From the NCBI RefSeq assembly GCF_010015445.1, contig NC_053123.1:12268434-12332433 (forward strand): a stretch of 64,000 nt of DNA, read 5' to 3'. Positions within the stretch are counted from its first letter, which is position 1. Each line of letters starts with the position of its first letter. The translations under genes were made by a program, and so were the position numbers. The DNA comes from Perca fluviatilis. Taxonomy: Eukaryota; Chordata; Actinopteri; Perciformes; Percidae. The notes beneath the pieces are model-generated. The model was not told where the DNA came from and searched no databases. It saw only the letters and a program-made list of their open reading frames with translations. This document shows positions 46,270-59,607 of the stretch, piece by piece.

Positions 46270-46284
46270 GGAGAAGTGTACATG

Positions 46285-49200
46285 TACATGATGCGTTTCA
46301 CAAAAAGGAGGTAAGCTTGATAAAAAAAGCTTGTCAATTGTTTCAGTTGTATTTGATGTTTCACTCTGAAAATGTTTGAGTACACTGTGGAAATGCAGTA
46401 TAAACTATAAGACCTTAAGCTGAGTGTGTCTTCAGTTGTTGCTAAAATGTATAAAGGTTTAGAGAGATTGAAGTTACAGCTGCTGTCATTATAAATGGTT
46501 TTATGAAGTGAGGCTAATGCAAATTCATTTAAATGAACTGAAGCGAGAAAAAAAAAGGCATTGGCAACTGATTTATCTAACTTTTAGAAGACAATGGGGC
46601 TGCATTCTTGGGCGGAAATTCAACCCGAAGATTGAAGACGGGATTGAGGTGGGAGTTGAGAGAGAGAAAACTTCAGAGAACATCCATCAGGATTGCAGAA
46701 CAATGAATCCAATCACTCTGCATTAATGAGCCAATGCTTAAAATAGTTCCCGTTGTGAGGTGAAGTCAGGGGAAATGATCTTTGCAGGGGAAGAAGCTTC
46801 CTGATAAAAGTCTGGGCATAAATCATTTTGTGGAGTAGAAACAGCTAATCTCTTTTCCTTCAAACTCCCCACCTGCTCTGAACACTGCTGAATAGCGATG
46901 CTGGGGAATAGCTATTCTTAACGCTGACTGGTGAATAGTTGACTTACTGTATGTCTGGAGGGCTCAGAGGAGCTGGCTGGAGATATATATATATGGCCAC
47001 ACACAACACTGTACATGTGGGCAACTCAATGACAGCCTTCAAAGCGTAAAGTAAAAAAGGCTTGGAGGTCTTTCTGAAATCCAGCCACTTTCCAGATGCT
47101 AAATGACATATCAAGCAGAATTGTAGTGATAGAGATTGTAACACATTATTTACTTATTGTTTTCCTGTAGGAGCTCTATGGCATTTTAAATAGAGGTGCA
47201 ACAACACCATTATTTAACTGGGCAGCACTGACTTAATTTTCTCCAAATTCATTGTTTCAGACTAAAATGTCTCAACAACTATTGTATGGATTGCCATGAA
47301 GTTTGGTACAGACGTTCACGATTAATTGCAGTTTAGCAGAATTTCATTTAGTGCTTTTTTATTTATGAAATGCTTAGGTGCATGACCAAATACCTGCAAA
47401 ACTAATGACATTTCCATTAACGTCGACTGTGCTTTTAGTTTACTGCTAATTAGCAACATGCGTTTGTGAAGGAGGCACGAGCATTCATTTTTATGGCATT
47501 GTATGTCCATTATTTGGGTGACTTTTTTTCAGGTTTTAAAGTCTAAACAGAACTGATCAGAGGCCAGTCTGGCTTGATCGGCGGGCCGGAGTTGGTCACA
47601 GATAAATGGGCCTGCTGTAGAGCAAACAAACAAACAAACAAATGCATCCCTGTCCCTGAACAAATTACCCTTTTTTATATTATTCTTGTGCCTGCTGTAA
47701 GAACCTTCAATGCAATGTCAAAAGTAACCTTTGGAGCATTTTTTACATTGTAATAAAACATATCAATTACTTGGGTTTTCATACTAATCTCTCAAGTAAT
47801 TCACACTAATCCTTCATGTGCGTCCCTAAAGTTTGTGTCAACTGTATGACATTGTCCCCAGCCCATCCTATCTGATGTTACCCATAATACACCGGTGGGT
47901 ATTAGTATGCTGTAACCTGAATACAGATAAACAGATGCAAGGCCAACATAGGCACAGATCTCCCTACTGGTCCCAGCTGTGCTAAAATGCCCCTCCTCAC
48001 CTCATTTTCACCTCTTCCAGCCCTTTTCACCTCTCTCTTTCTCATTGTCCTCCACAATAAGTATACCCAAATCCAAGTCTATCTAATGCATAACAGCATG
48101 ATTATTATGTTACTATATCAATCCACCTCTTCTACCCAAAAGCAAATTATGCCAAAGTTCAGATATTTAGTATTTATGACAATCACCTGTTGTATTCCAA
48201 TTGTTTGACTCCACATCTGTTGTTTTTCTCTACAAACTGAACGGGTCTGAGCTTATGTATGCATGTATGTATGCATGTATGTGTGTGCAAGTTTGTGTCT
48301 GGTAGCGGCAAGTCATTGGCAAAGATAAAAGAGGGCCCTGAAGGGCAGACAATGAGCAGGGGGCAACAGATGCCCCAGGTTACATCCAGCCCCATGGGAA
48401 GCCAGCTAAACAAACCTGCCAACAAACAGAGTGAGCAAACACCTGCTGACATCATATCGCAGATGCACACATTCATTATGTTTACAAAAGCGCACACACT
48501 CATCCTGCTATGTACAGTTCATACAATATAAACATATCTGAGTCCTCTTTTGTACATGGCTGCAGAGCCTATGATATTGTTTACTCTGGTGGGAATAATA
48601 TATTAAGCTAATTGTTGGGCCACTTCTTATGATGTAGCTTATTTGGTCACAAAAGTAGTTGATCCATGCTACACTTCTTGTCTAAATGAAACTCTAAGCT
48701 GAATTTATTTCAGAACAGAGACAACTGAATATTTCCTAAGAAAGATGAAATGCTTTGAATATTGGATACAAATCACTATTTAGAGCTTTAGTTGTTAACT
48801 GATTATCAGTATAGAGTAAGCCTTCAAACTCCCATATTGGTCAAACCACTGGCAGAAAAAACTGTGAACAAAACTCTTGATGTGGCTTTTCACACTACGT
48901 GAATGGCACATTACAACCGTGTTGCAGGATTTACATTTGCTGAAACAGCAATGAGTGCACAAAGATTAAAAACCTTAAATTGATCAAAAAAGTGCAAGGA
49001 AATCAGGTCAGAGAATACATCAACACTTCCTGCTGCTTTACAATAAAAGTGTGTGTGCCATGGAGAGCTTTTAATGTAATCATCATAAACCAGTGAGGTC
49101 ATGTCTGTTAATTGAAAGCAACCACATAAATGTTAAGAGTGACACAAACTCCAAACAACTTTCTATTTTTCTTTGTACTTTCTCCAGTCACCACACAGGT

Positions 49201-49677
49201 TAATTTAATTATGTTATGTTTGCTTTCTTCTGTAAAGGAGCATGAAACCCCCATGATATCATGGCTAATGAGTGTAATACTGTAAATAACTAATGTAGTT
49301 TTCAAAGTAGCAAGGGAGCTGCCCTTTCCACTTTCCTAGAAGACTGTGGGGGGCCACGACCATAATACTACTAATTTACTGTTCCGGAGTGTATCACAGC
49401 ATGCAATCTGTGAAAGGCAGGGAAATAACTCAGATCAACCTGATCTACATTGTTTACGGACAGTGGCAAACTGAGCACCTTGAGGAGAGCCACACAAACA
49501 CAGAAAGAGCATTCACATTTCACACACAAAGGTCTTGTATTAAAGCCTAAGACCTTGTTGCTGTGAGGCAGGAGCCCCAACCACCCAACTAACCCAATAC
49601 CATCCATGCATTAGAATCAGCCTTAAACAAGGAAAAAATCATTATTAAAAAGGCCCCATTTCATCATTTAAACCCTA
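46285..49677 (-). other. epha6 long intron, middle part
   Basis: Non-coding, with one dispersed repeat at about 47256-47463 and a short CAAA run near 47625. I see nothing else I can name. Confidence 0.5.
47256..47463 (+). repeat. Dispersed teleost repeat, copy 2
   Basis: Contains CAACTATTGTATGGATTGCC, ATGAAGTTTGGTACAGACGT and GACCAAATACCTGCAAAACT. It shares its second half with the copy at 35203-35429. Class unknown. Confidence 0.6.
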
Positions 49678-50137
49678 TGCTCGCATTGCCAGACCTTCCT
49701 CCACAGCGCTGCGGAGGAGGGTCTGGCTAGTCCACACAGCATTCCGGGATGGGAGAAAAACGGGCTCTGGTTTATTGGCATTTCTTTAAACCAATCACTA
49801 TCATCATGGGCGGCGCTAAGTGCCGGACAGAGCCACGGTTCCGCTGCAAAATAGCCTCTGGAATGAACATGTTTTTGTGGAATGTGTAAGTTCAAAAGTT
49901 GTTTTAGTCGTGCAACAGAAAACTCAGATGGGACAGATAGTCTAGCTAGCTGTCTGGATTTACCCTGCAGAGATCCGAGGAGCGGTTAACCATAGTCCTC
50001 ATAAATCCACCAGAGTTTAAATTTCTAACATAAAGAAAGTGGAAGGTAATGGACATTGGGCCACAAAGGGACATCCGGCAGAATTTCCTGCGGCACCGGA
50101 GCAATCCTGGAAGTGGAACGTCGTGGATATAGACTAA
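49678..50137 (+). mobile_element. Non-autonomous element (460 bp), longer copy of the family at 11546
   Basis: Starts TGCTCGCATTGCCAGACC and ends GGATATAGACTAA. A perfect 10-base direct repeat TTAAACCCTA flanks it at 49668-49677 and 50138-50147. It contains GCATTCCGGGATGGGAGAAA and GGCATTTCTTTAAACCAATC as in the copy at 11546-11840. It is probably a DNA transposon derivative; no reading frame of interest. Confidence 0.78.
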
Positions 50138-51016
50138 TTAAACCCTAATTTGTGACTTTTTTTTTTTTTTTTTTAGAGGAGGGAAGAGTAAATGATGCCT
50201 ATAGGCTACATGTGTGCTGACTCAGATATAAATAGTCGATCTACAGGAGAATAAAAAGATAAAGCAATACAGAAATACAACAAATACAGCCTTACTGCAA
50301 TATATTCCATTATGTTTTTATATTTGGATTGTAATCAATGTTTCCCATTACATAAAGATATTTTAAGCATAAATTAATGCAGAAAAAGGTAGAAATAGGT
50401 GCATAAAGGTTCACCATAATGCAGGAAATGAAGTGTTTAATGCTCAAAGTTTTCTGGGGGAGGACCCCCTGACTCCCTGCATCAAAAGTCACCACACAAA
50501 TTTGGAAACAAAACCTTGGTCTTTGGGTTGCCAGGCCAGTTATGATTAGGCCAAATGTTGGCGCCATCTAACTAACATCTACAAACTAAAGGGTAGCTAA
50601 AATGAACATACACTGGCTATTAACAAACTGGGCAAGCCAATCGCCGATTTGCATTGCATTCAGTTTATTTAAATGGATTCGGGCTAAGCCCCGAACCTCA
50701 AGTCCTAGAAACGCCCCTGATCATGATCTTATATTCTCTGTCTGGTCTTCTCTTTTTTCTCTCCAACCAACCACAAGACTCCATCTGACAACTCTCTTTA
50801 TTTATCTCCTTTCTTCTCTCTTTCACTGCATCTTATTCTTCTCTTCTCACTCTTTCTCTTTGCAGAGCTGACGGCGGAGGCTGGGTTGTGATCCAATCAC
50901 AGGCTGGCTGCAGCAATCACCGTCTGCTGATTGGTTTTATAATCCTCACTCAGGATCTCAGATGGGAGAGAATCAGCTGGCCAAGAAGTGCTGCTCTGAA
51001 AGATGTCATACTCATG

Positions 51017-51030
51017 CACGCGCACGCACG

Positions 51031-51099
<69 letters not shown>
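51017..51099. repeat. (CACG)n/(CA)n microsatellite
   Basis: A short GCAC run followed by about 65 bases of CA. Confidence 0.95.
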
Positions 51100-51103
<4 letters not shown>

Positions 51104-53897
51104 TTTCTCTCTGCATCTCACACTTCTTGACTCCACATCATTGCTTTCATTCTCTGTACAAAAGTAGTTTATGAATGTATGTGCATGTGTGGCAATGACT
51201 GAACAAAGAGGAAAGGAGAGAATTCATTCAGCTCAAGTTCTGTATCTGCTTTTAGCTTCGCTGTATGTATACACGTACAATAACATGTTCATCAATACAT
51301 CTTAGAAGATGACGCAAGACTGCATCCTAACCCTGTAACACCTTGCTAGGGCGCAGAAGGACACGATGAAATAAACTATAAGTGAATGCAGCAATGCTAC
51401 ACACATTCCAGCCCAAACTCCCAGATCAATAAGCTGAGCATTAATTCTCATATTTAAACATCCAGAAAAGAAAAACTAATCTTCAAGGCACAATATCGCA
51501 GCTAAATCCCCAAATACTCACAGGTAACAGTGGTGGTTTGATTTGCCGTGCATGGATAACAATATGAAAAGAGAAAATGTAATTAGTCAATACACACAGG
51601 TGCTGTTCATGAAAAATACAATAAACACACAAGTGGCTAAAGAAAAGACTGAATCCAAATCTGTAATTTTGTGTGTGTGTGTGTGTGCTTGGTATTTTAT
51701 TTCCCTAGTCTCACAACATCTGCTATGATTGTTCGTATATTGTGCCTAGGACAGTTAACACAAGATGCCTTGACACCTTGGCTGTATATGTTACATATAA
51801 TATCCAGTGTACTGCATCTTGCATTTTAAATCCTAAATTTTGCATCCTGCTTTGGGTCATACTTTCTGCGTTGTTCAGCATGTTGCATCAGCCCGTAACC
51901 TACTGTTTGTCCTATATACTGTGTCCTTGTCCTACATCTGTGAAGTTAAGGACAAATAAGACTTCTACCAGTAATGAGAGTGTCTTCCGAGGTGTCTATC
52001 AAAATTAATTGTACAGGCGTGGAAATTAATTGTACAGATTGTAGAAGTATTCATAGCAAAGATTCTGTCAGGTAGGTACAATGAGTTATTGGTGTTTTAT
52101 TAGTGTGTATGAGGTTGAGTTTTGGATAATCTAATCTTTTTTTTGCAGTCATTCGACAACAATCAATTTAAAAGCCTGAAGTAGATTCAGAGGACTCCAA
52201 AAAGGGATTAAAAAGTGTTATAAAGTCTTACATGTAACTTCAGTTTCTCAGCCAATTACAGAGAGGCTGCGATGTATGTTCAGGTCCCACATGTACATGT
52301 ATCCATAAAATGTATCCACAGGACAAAACTGCAAAATAATTTTTTTTGTTCCGTAGTGGGGAGTGAAAAAGTCTGCAGGGTGTTGGTAATTCAGCTACCA
52401 CTGAGCCGATTCCCTACAGTCTTCTCGTAAAGTGGAGAGAGCAAAAGCTGCATTGAAAATCACACACTGGTTAAAACATACGCACACACTGGGCTTTACA
52501 GTAAGTGGACTGCCTATTGCTCTGAAACTGATGCTCTCATGTGTGATGGAGAAGGAGAAGCGACAAGTGCAAAGTGGTTGCTAAATCATAGTCAATGTAG
52601 CAGTCATTGCAGCGATTATCTAGTCAAAAATATGACCATTACTTTGAAATCACCTGTGACAAAGTGAAACTGCAGGTTTGTAGTTTTTCTCCAGGTAATC
52701 CCCAAGTTCCACCGCTTACTGTACGGGTCTTTATGAACAGTCACCCACTCTGCTCTTTTCTACCAGCAGGGTTGGAAGGGTTTCTTTAAAAATGTACAAT
52801 TACTAATTACATGTTAAAAAATGTACTCTGTAGCCGAATTACCTCAATACCAAATATGCAAAAAAGACAAGAGAAAAGAAATATCAATAGGACGACTTTT
52901 ATTTAAACTTAATACACACTTGTGTATACTGTAAGAAAAACAACACTGTAACCTTAGAAAAGAAAATAGTTAAACTAAGATTTTTTGCACTTTAATGTGT
53001 CCTCTGCTCAGTTTATTTTTTTAAAGAAAAATAAACTTTTCATTAAGCAAATTCAGGATTATCCTATAGACCTACAATGAAAGTGCACAACACATAACAA
53101 CATTTACTTGAGACCAGAGTGGTGGTGTGTGAGACTTGTAAGGTGTTATGTGTGTGTGCATTTGTAAGCTATTTTGTTGTGAAAGGTAGGAACAGAAGTG
53201 TGCTGCCGTTGATATGGGAGTCAATAAAAAGTTTGTCGTCCTGGTTCAGACTACGGAGCCTCCATTATTATTGTATTACCTTCATGAATAAATACAACTC
53301 ATAACCCACGGCTACAGTATTATATCGTTCCTTATTTTAAAATGTATTTCTAAATTGTAATCATGCTAATACTAATTCACTATATGTATCATGAAGTGTT
53401 TTTTTTTTCTGTAACTTTAACAGAGTACAGTTAGCTTTTTGTGTATCCTAATTACGTAACATTGTTTCATGTATTCCCTTACTTCCCAAGCCTGTCTACC
53501 AGTGCCAGCTTGTGTTAATTCTCACCTGCCCTACCTCTCTTCAATTTCAGCTCACATGAATTTATTATTGCTGCCAATAATCTCCAGGAGGTAACACTTT
53601 GGTGTGAGAAACCCAATTACCATCCTGTGTTCTGTGACCTGCATTCAAAGCATCTCAACTTCTGAGCTGTAAGATTTTTTCCCCCTTTGTTTCCTTCACC
53701 TTAGCTGTCACAGCAAAGAGTTCTTCATCCTACTCCTACATCTCACCCCCATTGTTTGAGTGATACGCTTCTGGACTGCCTTCTCTTCCAGTTTGACCCA
53801 TTGTCATTATGAAATAAAGGCCAATTAATCTACATTAATAGAAAAACTATGACTAGCCTAAGACTTTTACCTTACAGGATTTATTCACAGTCTATTG

Positions 53898-53949
53898 AAA
53901 ATGTCCTGAAGTACTAAAGTAATAAAATGTCCTGAAGTACTAAAGTAAT
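53898..53949. repeat. 26-base tandem duplication
   Basis: Two identical copies of a 26-base unit starting AAAATGTCCTGAAGTACTAA, at 53898-53923 and 53924-53949, followed by the first few bases of a third copy. The identity suggests a recent event. Confidence 0.9.
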
Positions 53950-54987
53950 AAAATGGATTAAGAATATATCTGTATACACACTAGTGTTATACTGACTAAT
54001 TTAGTCCCTTTAATTAAACATCTAATCTGGTCCAGTCAGGTTCAGCTACTTTTGATATGTTTCAGTTGGTTGTTATTATGTTATTGTGAAACTGATCCAG
54101 ATTACAATTTTTGTCTGACCTCATTGGAAAAATTCTACCAGTTTTTACCCAAGCTTGGGTTGGATCCCTTTAATTACTGTAAGTATAACCATTAGAAATG
54201 CTTTTGAGCAAAGTCTAATTTAGCTAAACAAAATTAAACACTGGGACAAAATATCCACATATTGTGGCTTCATTCCAAAAATAACAGTATCAGTGTTGAA
54301 AAACCTTATTGAGCAAACCTTGCTTGATATCAATTTATGACCCAAGAAAGAGTTCAATCGATAGATTTGAATTTAACAAACACAGAGCAGCTTCCAACTC
54401 GTATCTTTATGATTCTGGCTATAAGTATTGACAGTGGCCTAAAAAAAAAGACAAATCTTGGTCAAGCCCCAGTGCTTATTTCCTTCCTGCATACATAAAC
54501 ACACAAATATGCATGTGAGAAGTTTGTGCAGTTTGTAAAATCTTTTAAATCCTGTTAAGAGTGCACACAGACACACATCTGGTCCCAAAGCTTCCCCATT
54601 AGCTCAGTGTGTGTGTTCACTAGGGTGAAACCAAGCCACTGGGAGCATCATTCATATCAGGCCTGGAGGGAGAGAGAGAGAGACTGCAAGGCCAGGGCTT
54701 CTCCCTTTCTCTGTAACATACATACATACACACATGCATACACACACTGTCCCCCATGAGGTCAGCAGGATAAGCTGGTTTGGGAAGGCATGTACCCTTC
54801 ACTTCCTGTCAATGACAACATGGGCTGGTAGCCGCTACGCACCACTGAGTCTAAATCACTGTCTCTCTCTCTCCCCCTGTTTTTGTCTGTCTCTCTACCT
54901 GACATCTTCCCATTGTATCTATCCCTGACTCATCTCTACTCCCCAGGCTTTGCATCTCCACCTCCCCCCGAAATCTTCCTCTTATAA

Positions 54988-55033
54988 GATGAAACTTTAA
55001 TGATTCCCTTGGGGGAAATTGGCTTGTTGCAGT
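54988..55033 (+). repeat. Fragment resembling a retroelement 3' region
   Basis: GATGAAACTTTAATGATTCC followed by GGGGGAAATTGGCTTGTTGC resembles a common fish retroelement segment (ACTTTATTGATCCC-GGGAAATT type). It is only about 46 bases, so the match could be partial. Confidence 0.4.
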
Positions 55034-56529
55034 GGAAAATATACAGTCACAACAATAATAGGATGCAAGAAAGAGAGAATGTTTGGGGTTGTGGATGTCC
55101 AGGGAAGGAGGCACTTTGTTCTACTTAATTATTCTCTGCATGGGTTAGTCTGACTTCCTGGGCTAACACTTGTTTAATAATATATATCATTATTATTATT
55201 TTAAGTCTGTACCATCTGGGCTGCACGATTCTCATTGTCTCACTTTGTCCAGCGTTACAAGTGTTATTTCCGTTAATCTGTGGTCTTCAACCATGTGGCA
55301 GTTAATGGGTGATGAGTTGGTTATTGAATTTAGACAGTTTAGATAAGAGATAAAGTTTAAAATAACAGTGTCAATGGCACAAGTCTTTTGCACTGTGCAA
55401 TAACAAATAATATAATAGAATGAAGAGCAAAACTATCAAGGAAAAAATATTTTTTGTAATAGGTTTGCATATATTTCAGATGACATACCATATTATTGGC
55501 ATAAAAACTTGAATACGACCATGTTAAAAAGTAGATAGAACACCAGTTTTGTTCTTTCTAACCCCCCCAATCTTATCTGTCTCCATTCCTTCATGTCTCT
55601 CAGGGCTCTAATCACACAGGGGACCATCATCCTCACTCTGTCTTTCACTTTTTCAGTCTCCTAGTCATGTTTTTTTCTGTCAATCAACCCCCTCAATGCT
55701 ACTCCTCTATCCCTTGGCTATTGGTGGATAAAACCCTAAAGATATTCCAAGACAGCTGACTTGGACATGTTTTAAAAAAAAAAAAAACTCAACCAACTAA
55801 GAGAACTAAAGAAAAAAAAAACTTTAAAGATTCAGTTTGGTTGAAATATAAAGTTTGCGGGTATGTTTACAATGTTGGCCACAGCTTACTCACCATACAT
55901 TATGATGGATTGTTACACTAACTGTAACAACAGTAACAAGTTATCTTTCCCAACACTGTATACCAACATTCAAAGTTGACATTATTGTGGTTCATACCAT
56001 GTTTTTAACGATGTTAATGCTTTGATTGTGTTAAGATACATGGATAAGATAATCCTGAAATTTGATACACTACACTATCGGTAATACAAGTATTACGGGT
56101 AAAAGAATGAACAGGTCATTTGCGTTTGTGTGTGAGGTGATAACTAATTACTGTTGCAATGTTTTCTAATGAGACTGTTGTGCTTGATAGAGAAAAGTAT
56201 GGCTGAGTGGAAAACACTGATTAAGAAAATAACCCAGAGAAAATGTCCCAGAGGAACTTGATGCAATTACGTGTCTGACACAGCTTCCCTTTGTGTGCTT
56301 CTAGGGTGGCTCTATGCAGCTCTTTACACAAATATTGACATAACATTTTACAAATCTCTTGCAGAGGTTCCTATCTGACTTATGATGAGTGACCAGGCAG
56401 GGGTTGACTGTCTTACTCAAGGACACTTTGACATGAAAACCTTCTGGTAACAGAACTGTGCAGCCTGTTGGGATTTACTGCCAGCGAAGCATGTGTGTGT
56501 AAGTTGTGGGTCATCCATCTGTGTTTCAG

Positions 56530-56550
56530 TTGTGTGTGTGTGTGTGCTAC

Positions 56551-56584
<34 letters not shown>
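56530..56584. repeat. (TG)n-(CA)n inverted microsatellite
   Basis: About 8 TG units, a six-base spacer CTACGA, then about 16 CA units. The two runs are complementary and can form a hairpin. Confidence 0.9.
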
Positions 56585-56586
<2 letters not shown>

Positions 56587-56864
56587 AGATGGGCATTTAA
56601 TGTCTACAAGAACTAATAGATGTGCTTTCTCCGTGAGACTTAGAGAAATATATTCAGACACCTACCCATCAGCAGGCTCTAATGTGTTAATAGTGTGAGA
56701 ATGAATAATGCATAAGGTGTCTAAATGAAAATAAACACAAAAGAAAAAATAGGTGTACCTCGGCACAAGTCTATGGGTCACTTTATAGATGTTTCTCCAC
56801 AAACCAAACAAATGGACCAGTGGGCTGTTCTTGACCGACCAAGTCAATAAAATGAGCTCAATCC

Positions 56865-56959
56865 TGGACGCCTGGCTTAGTCCTTGACCCAGTGGCCGTG
56901 GCCCGACCTGCAGCCCTTTGCTGTCATTGTCATTCCCCCTCTCTGTATAATAAAGGCCT
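56865..56959 (+). mobile_element. tRNA-derived SINE, internally shortened
   Basis: Plus-strand copy of the SINE seen at 22802: a degraded head GGACGCCTGGCTTAG, the body CTGCAGCCCTTTGCTGTCAT then CATTCCCCCTCTCTG, and the end AAAGGCCT. Direct repeats of 16 bases with one mismatch flank it: AAAATGAGCTCAATCC at 56849-56864 and AAAATGAGTTCAATCC at 56960-56975. Confidence 0.8.
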
Positions 56960-57924
56960 AAAATGAGTTCAATCCAACAGATCAGTTGTTTCACTTGCTG
57001 AAGACAGACTGAAGGTAAAAATCAAACAAAAAGTAAATCATGATTTGTTAAGTGTTGTTAACATATCCAACTAATTTCTGTCCTCTAAGCCATTGTGACT
57101 ATGTATGTTAAAATGGGTATACATCCCACACTGTTCATGTGATGGTTGTGAAAAACTTAAAAATAAAAGTCAGAACTCAGCCCTTTAACCTCATAGTAAG
57201 TGTTCGATTTCAAATCCAACATGCTGGAGTACAGATCTAACAACAAAAGCGATCTTACAGAACCTAATACTTTCTGACTGAACTGTTAATTTGTTATTTT
57301 CTCTCTTACTTCCTCATTTCTCAACTTCCTCTACTCTCATTGTACTTTAGTTTCTAAAGTCTTTCATCTCCGGCCTCCATTACATGTGTCTGCTGATCTT
57401 ACAATTTTACAGTGCTACCCTCAATGTTACCTGCTAAAACTTTTATTCTAAAGGACACATCCACTTATACAGGAAGTATTTTTGTCAGAAGAATTCATCT
57501 TAAACTGACTGTTCATCTCTGCCAAAATACAGAATCCTATACATTTTAATTTACAGAACCCAGACAGAAGGGGAGAGGGGGGTAGTTAACAGATTATTAA
57601 TTTGTACCCTGGAAATAATAAGTTGATACACTCAATACAATAATGTACTCAAGGTGCTATAAGGTGATATTGGGAGTGGTGTACTGTTGCATGAAGTCAA
57701 AGAATAGCACTCTTTCTTTTGCATTATCTAAAAAAGCACCTTCTTGACTGGATGTTTTATCAGATATAAAGAAGCTGTTGTAGAAGAAATAGTAGTAGCA
57801 CTGTTTCTTTGTACAAAATGTTTCAAAAAAAATTACATATGGAGCTCCCAAAGCTCAACCCTTGGGCCCCTTTTATTAGGTATTAGATAACCTTATGCAT
57901 AACAGGAAAGCTGCATATACGCAC

Positions 57925-57927
<3 letters not shown>

Positions 57928-57976
<49 letters not shown>

Positions 57977-58109
57977 ACACACACACACACACACATACAT
58001 ATACTTATATATATATACATATATACTTATATATACACATATATATATATACATATACATACACACACATATACACACATATATATACACACACACATAT
58101 ATACACACA

Positions 58110-58153
<44 letters not shown>

Positions 58154-58455
58154 CACATACATACATACATACATATATATATACATATATATATGTATAT
58201 ATAATACACACATGTATACATATATATATATATACATACACACACATACATATATATATATATACACATATACATATATATATACATATACATACATACA
58301 CATATATATACATACATATACACATATATACACACACACACACATATATATATATATATGTGTATATATATATATATATATACATACATATATACATATA
58401 CATATATATATATATATTATATATATATATATATATATGTATATGTATATATTAT
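57928..58455. repeat. Long compound (TA)n/(CA)n microsatellite
   Basis: About 530 bases of TA, CA and CATA repeats. Open frames rich in Tyr/Ile/His/Thr across it are artefacts. Confidence 0.95.
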
Positions 58456-58819
58456 GTAGTTATGACAACATATGCCAACTGCAACTCATTTGTATATTAA
58501 CCAACAGGGGTAAAGTAAATATAGTAGATATATGCTGTATATAGGCAACCGACAATTTGGTAACCTAATATGAGCTGCTTTTACTTTAAGAGTCATTATT
58601 ATTTTGTATTAGCGATGTATAGGGATTTCTCCTAATGATGGATATACAGTATTTGTCTGAGACCGTAGAGCTTCAGTGCAAATTTTTTCCCCTATAGACT
58701 GTTTATAGGTGCTCTTTATCAAAAGGCTTTCAATGGTAATCACCAATGATGCTGCAATCCCAACCCATTTAGGTCACTACTCTACAGCCCATGCCAGTGT
58801 GATGGAGCTTTAGTCATTA

Positions 58820-58822
<3 letters not shown>

Positions 58823-58868
<46 letters not shown>
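58823..58868. repeat. (TG)n microsatellite
   Basis: About 46 bases of TG. Confidence 0.95.
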
Positions 58869-58869
<1 letters not shown>

Positions 58870-59607
58870 TATGTGTGCGCTTGTGGGGAAAAGTGTGTGT
58901 GTGTCTGTCTTACTCAGCATTATCACTCCATTACAGGTGCAGGGTTTTTCACACAGCCCTCGTTCTGTTGTGAGTTATGCATGTGTGTCTGCATGTGTGC
59001 ATTTGTGTGTACAGTACTATTTCCACAATTGCAAACACAGCACTCCACTCTCCTAATACATACAGCGGTCTCTCCTGACAAGTGCACTCAATCATGCTAA
59101 TTTTTTACAAATACAGCATTATTCAACTGCAGGGGACAAAACTGTAAGTTTATCTCCATAAGCTTTTGTGAAAGGTTGACCAGTTATTAGGACACTTATA
59201 TTTGGCTTTCAGGTTAATTTATATAAACTTTGGTTTATATAAACCCTTTAAGGTACATTAATATGACATAAGACATACTTTATTTATGTATGACCAAATG
59301 TACTTAGACCAAAACATTAGAAATAATGTGGTCTTAACTAGACAGTGAATTGGCAGTTACATCCTAACTTGACACCATACACCTAAATTATGCTGTGATT
59401 AGTACATTAATAAAACATAAGCTTTACTTTGTATCAAATACAGTAGACACCATACACAAACTATTCTGTAATTAGAATCTGCATGTATTGCCATATTAAA
59501 CCAAACATATACTATACTTAATCACTGTTATACCAAATTATACACTAATTAGAAACATATCAGGCATAGCCTTGTGACATTTGTCACTTATTAGAAGAAA
59601 ACTATCA
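58869..59607 (-). other. epha6 long intron, short unique stretch
   Basis: Non-coding and AT-rich. I see no element, array or gene in it. Confidence 0.45.

Larger units (their letters stand above)
42929..46275 (-). mobile_element. Rex3-like RTE non-LTR retrotransposon, nearly full length, decayed
   Basis: On the minus strand the order is a 5' region (CACCTTATCGTGGTGGAGAG), an endonuclease domain, reverse transcriptase, and a C-terminal region ending LLPPRPDTG-like. It finishes in tandem GATG units at about 42930-42951. A 9-base direct repeat GTGTACATG flanks it at 42920-42928 and 46276-46284. At 3.35 kb it is close to full length for this family, whereas most Rex3 copies are short 5' truncations. 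Many frameshifts make it inactive. Rex3 is my best identification, from the GATG tail and RTE-type protein motifs. It lies in the same orientation as epha6. Confidence 0.85.
50148..57927 (-). other. epha6 long intron, AT-rich part
   Basis: Non-coding, 7.8 kb. It holds CA/CG and TG arrays, a 26-base tandem duplication (53898-53949), a retroelement-tail-like piece (54988-55033), a TG/CA hairpin (56530-56584) and a SINE (56865-56959). No gene was seen. Confidence 0.5.

Noticed and set aside
57893..58544. Open frames of Tyr, Ile, His and Thr over the TA/CA tract
   Set aside because: Same artefact; alternating dinucleotides contain no stop codons in some frames.
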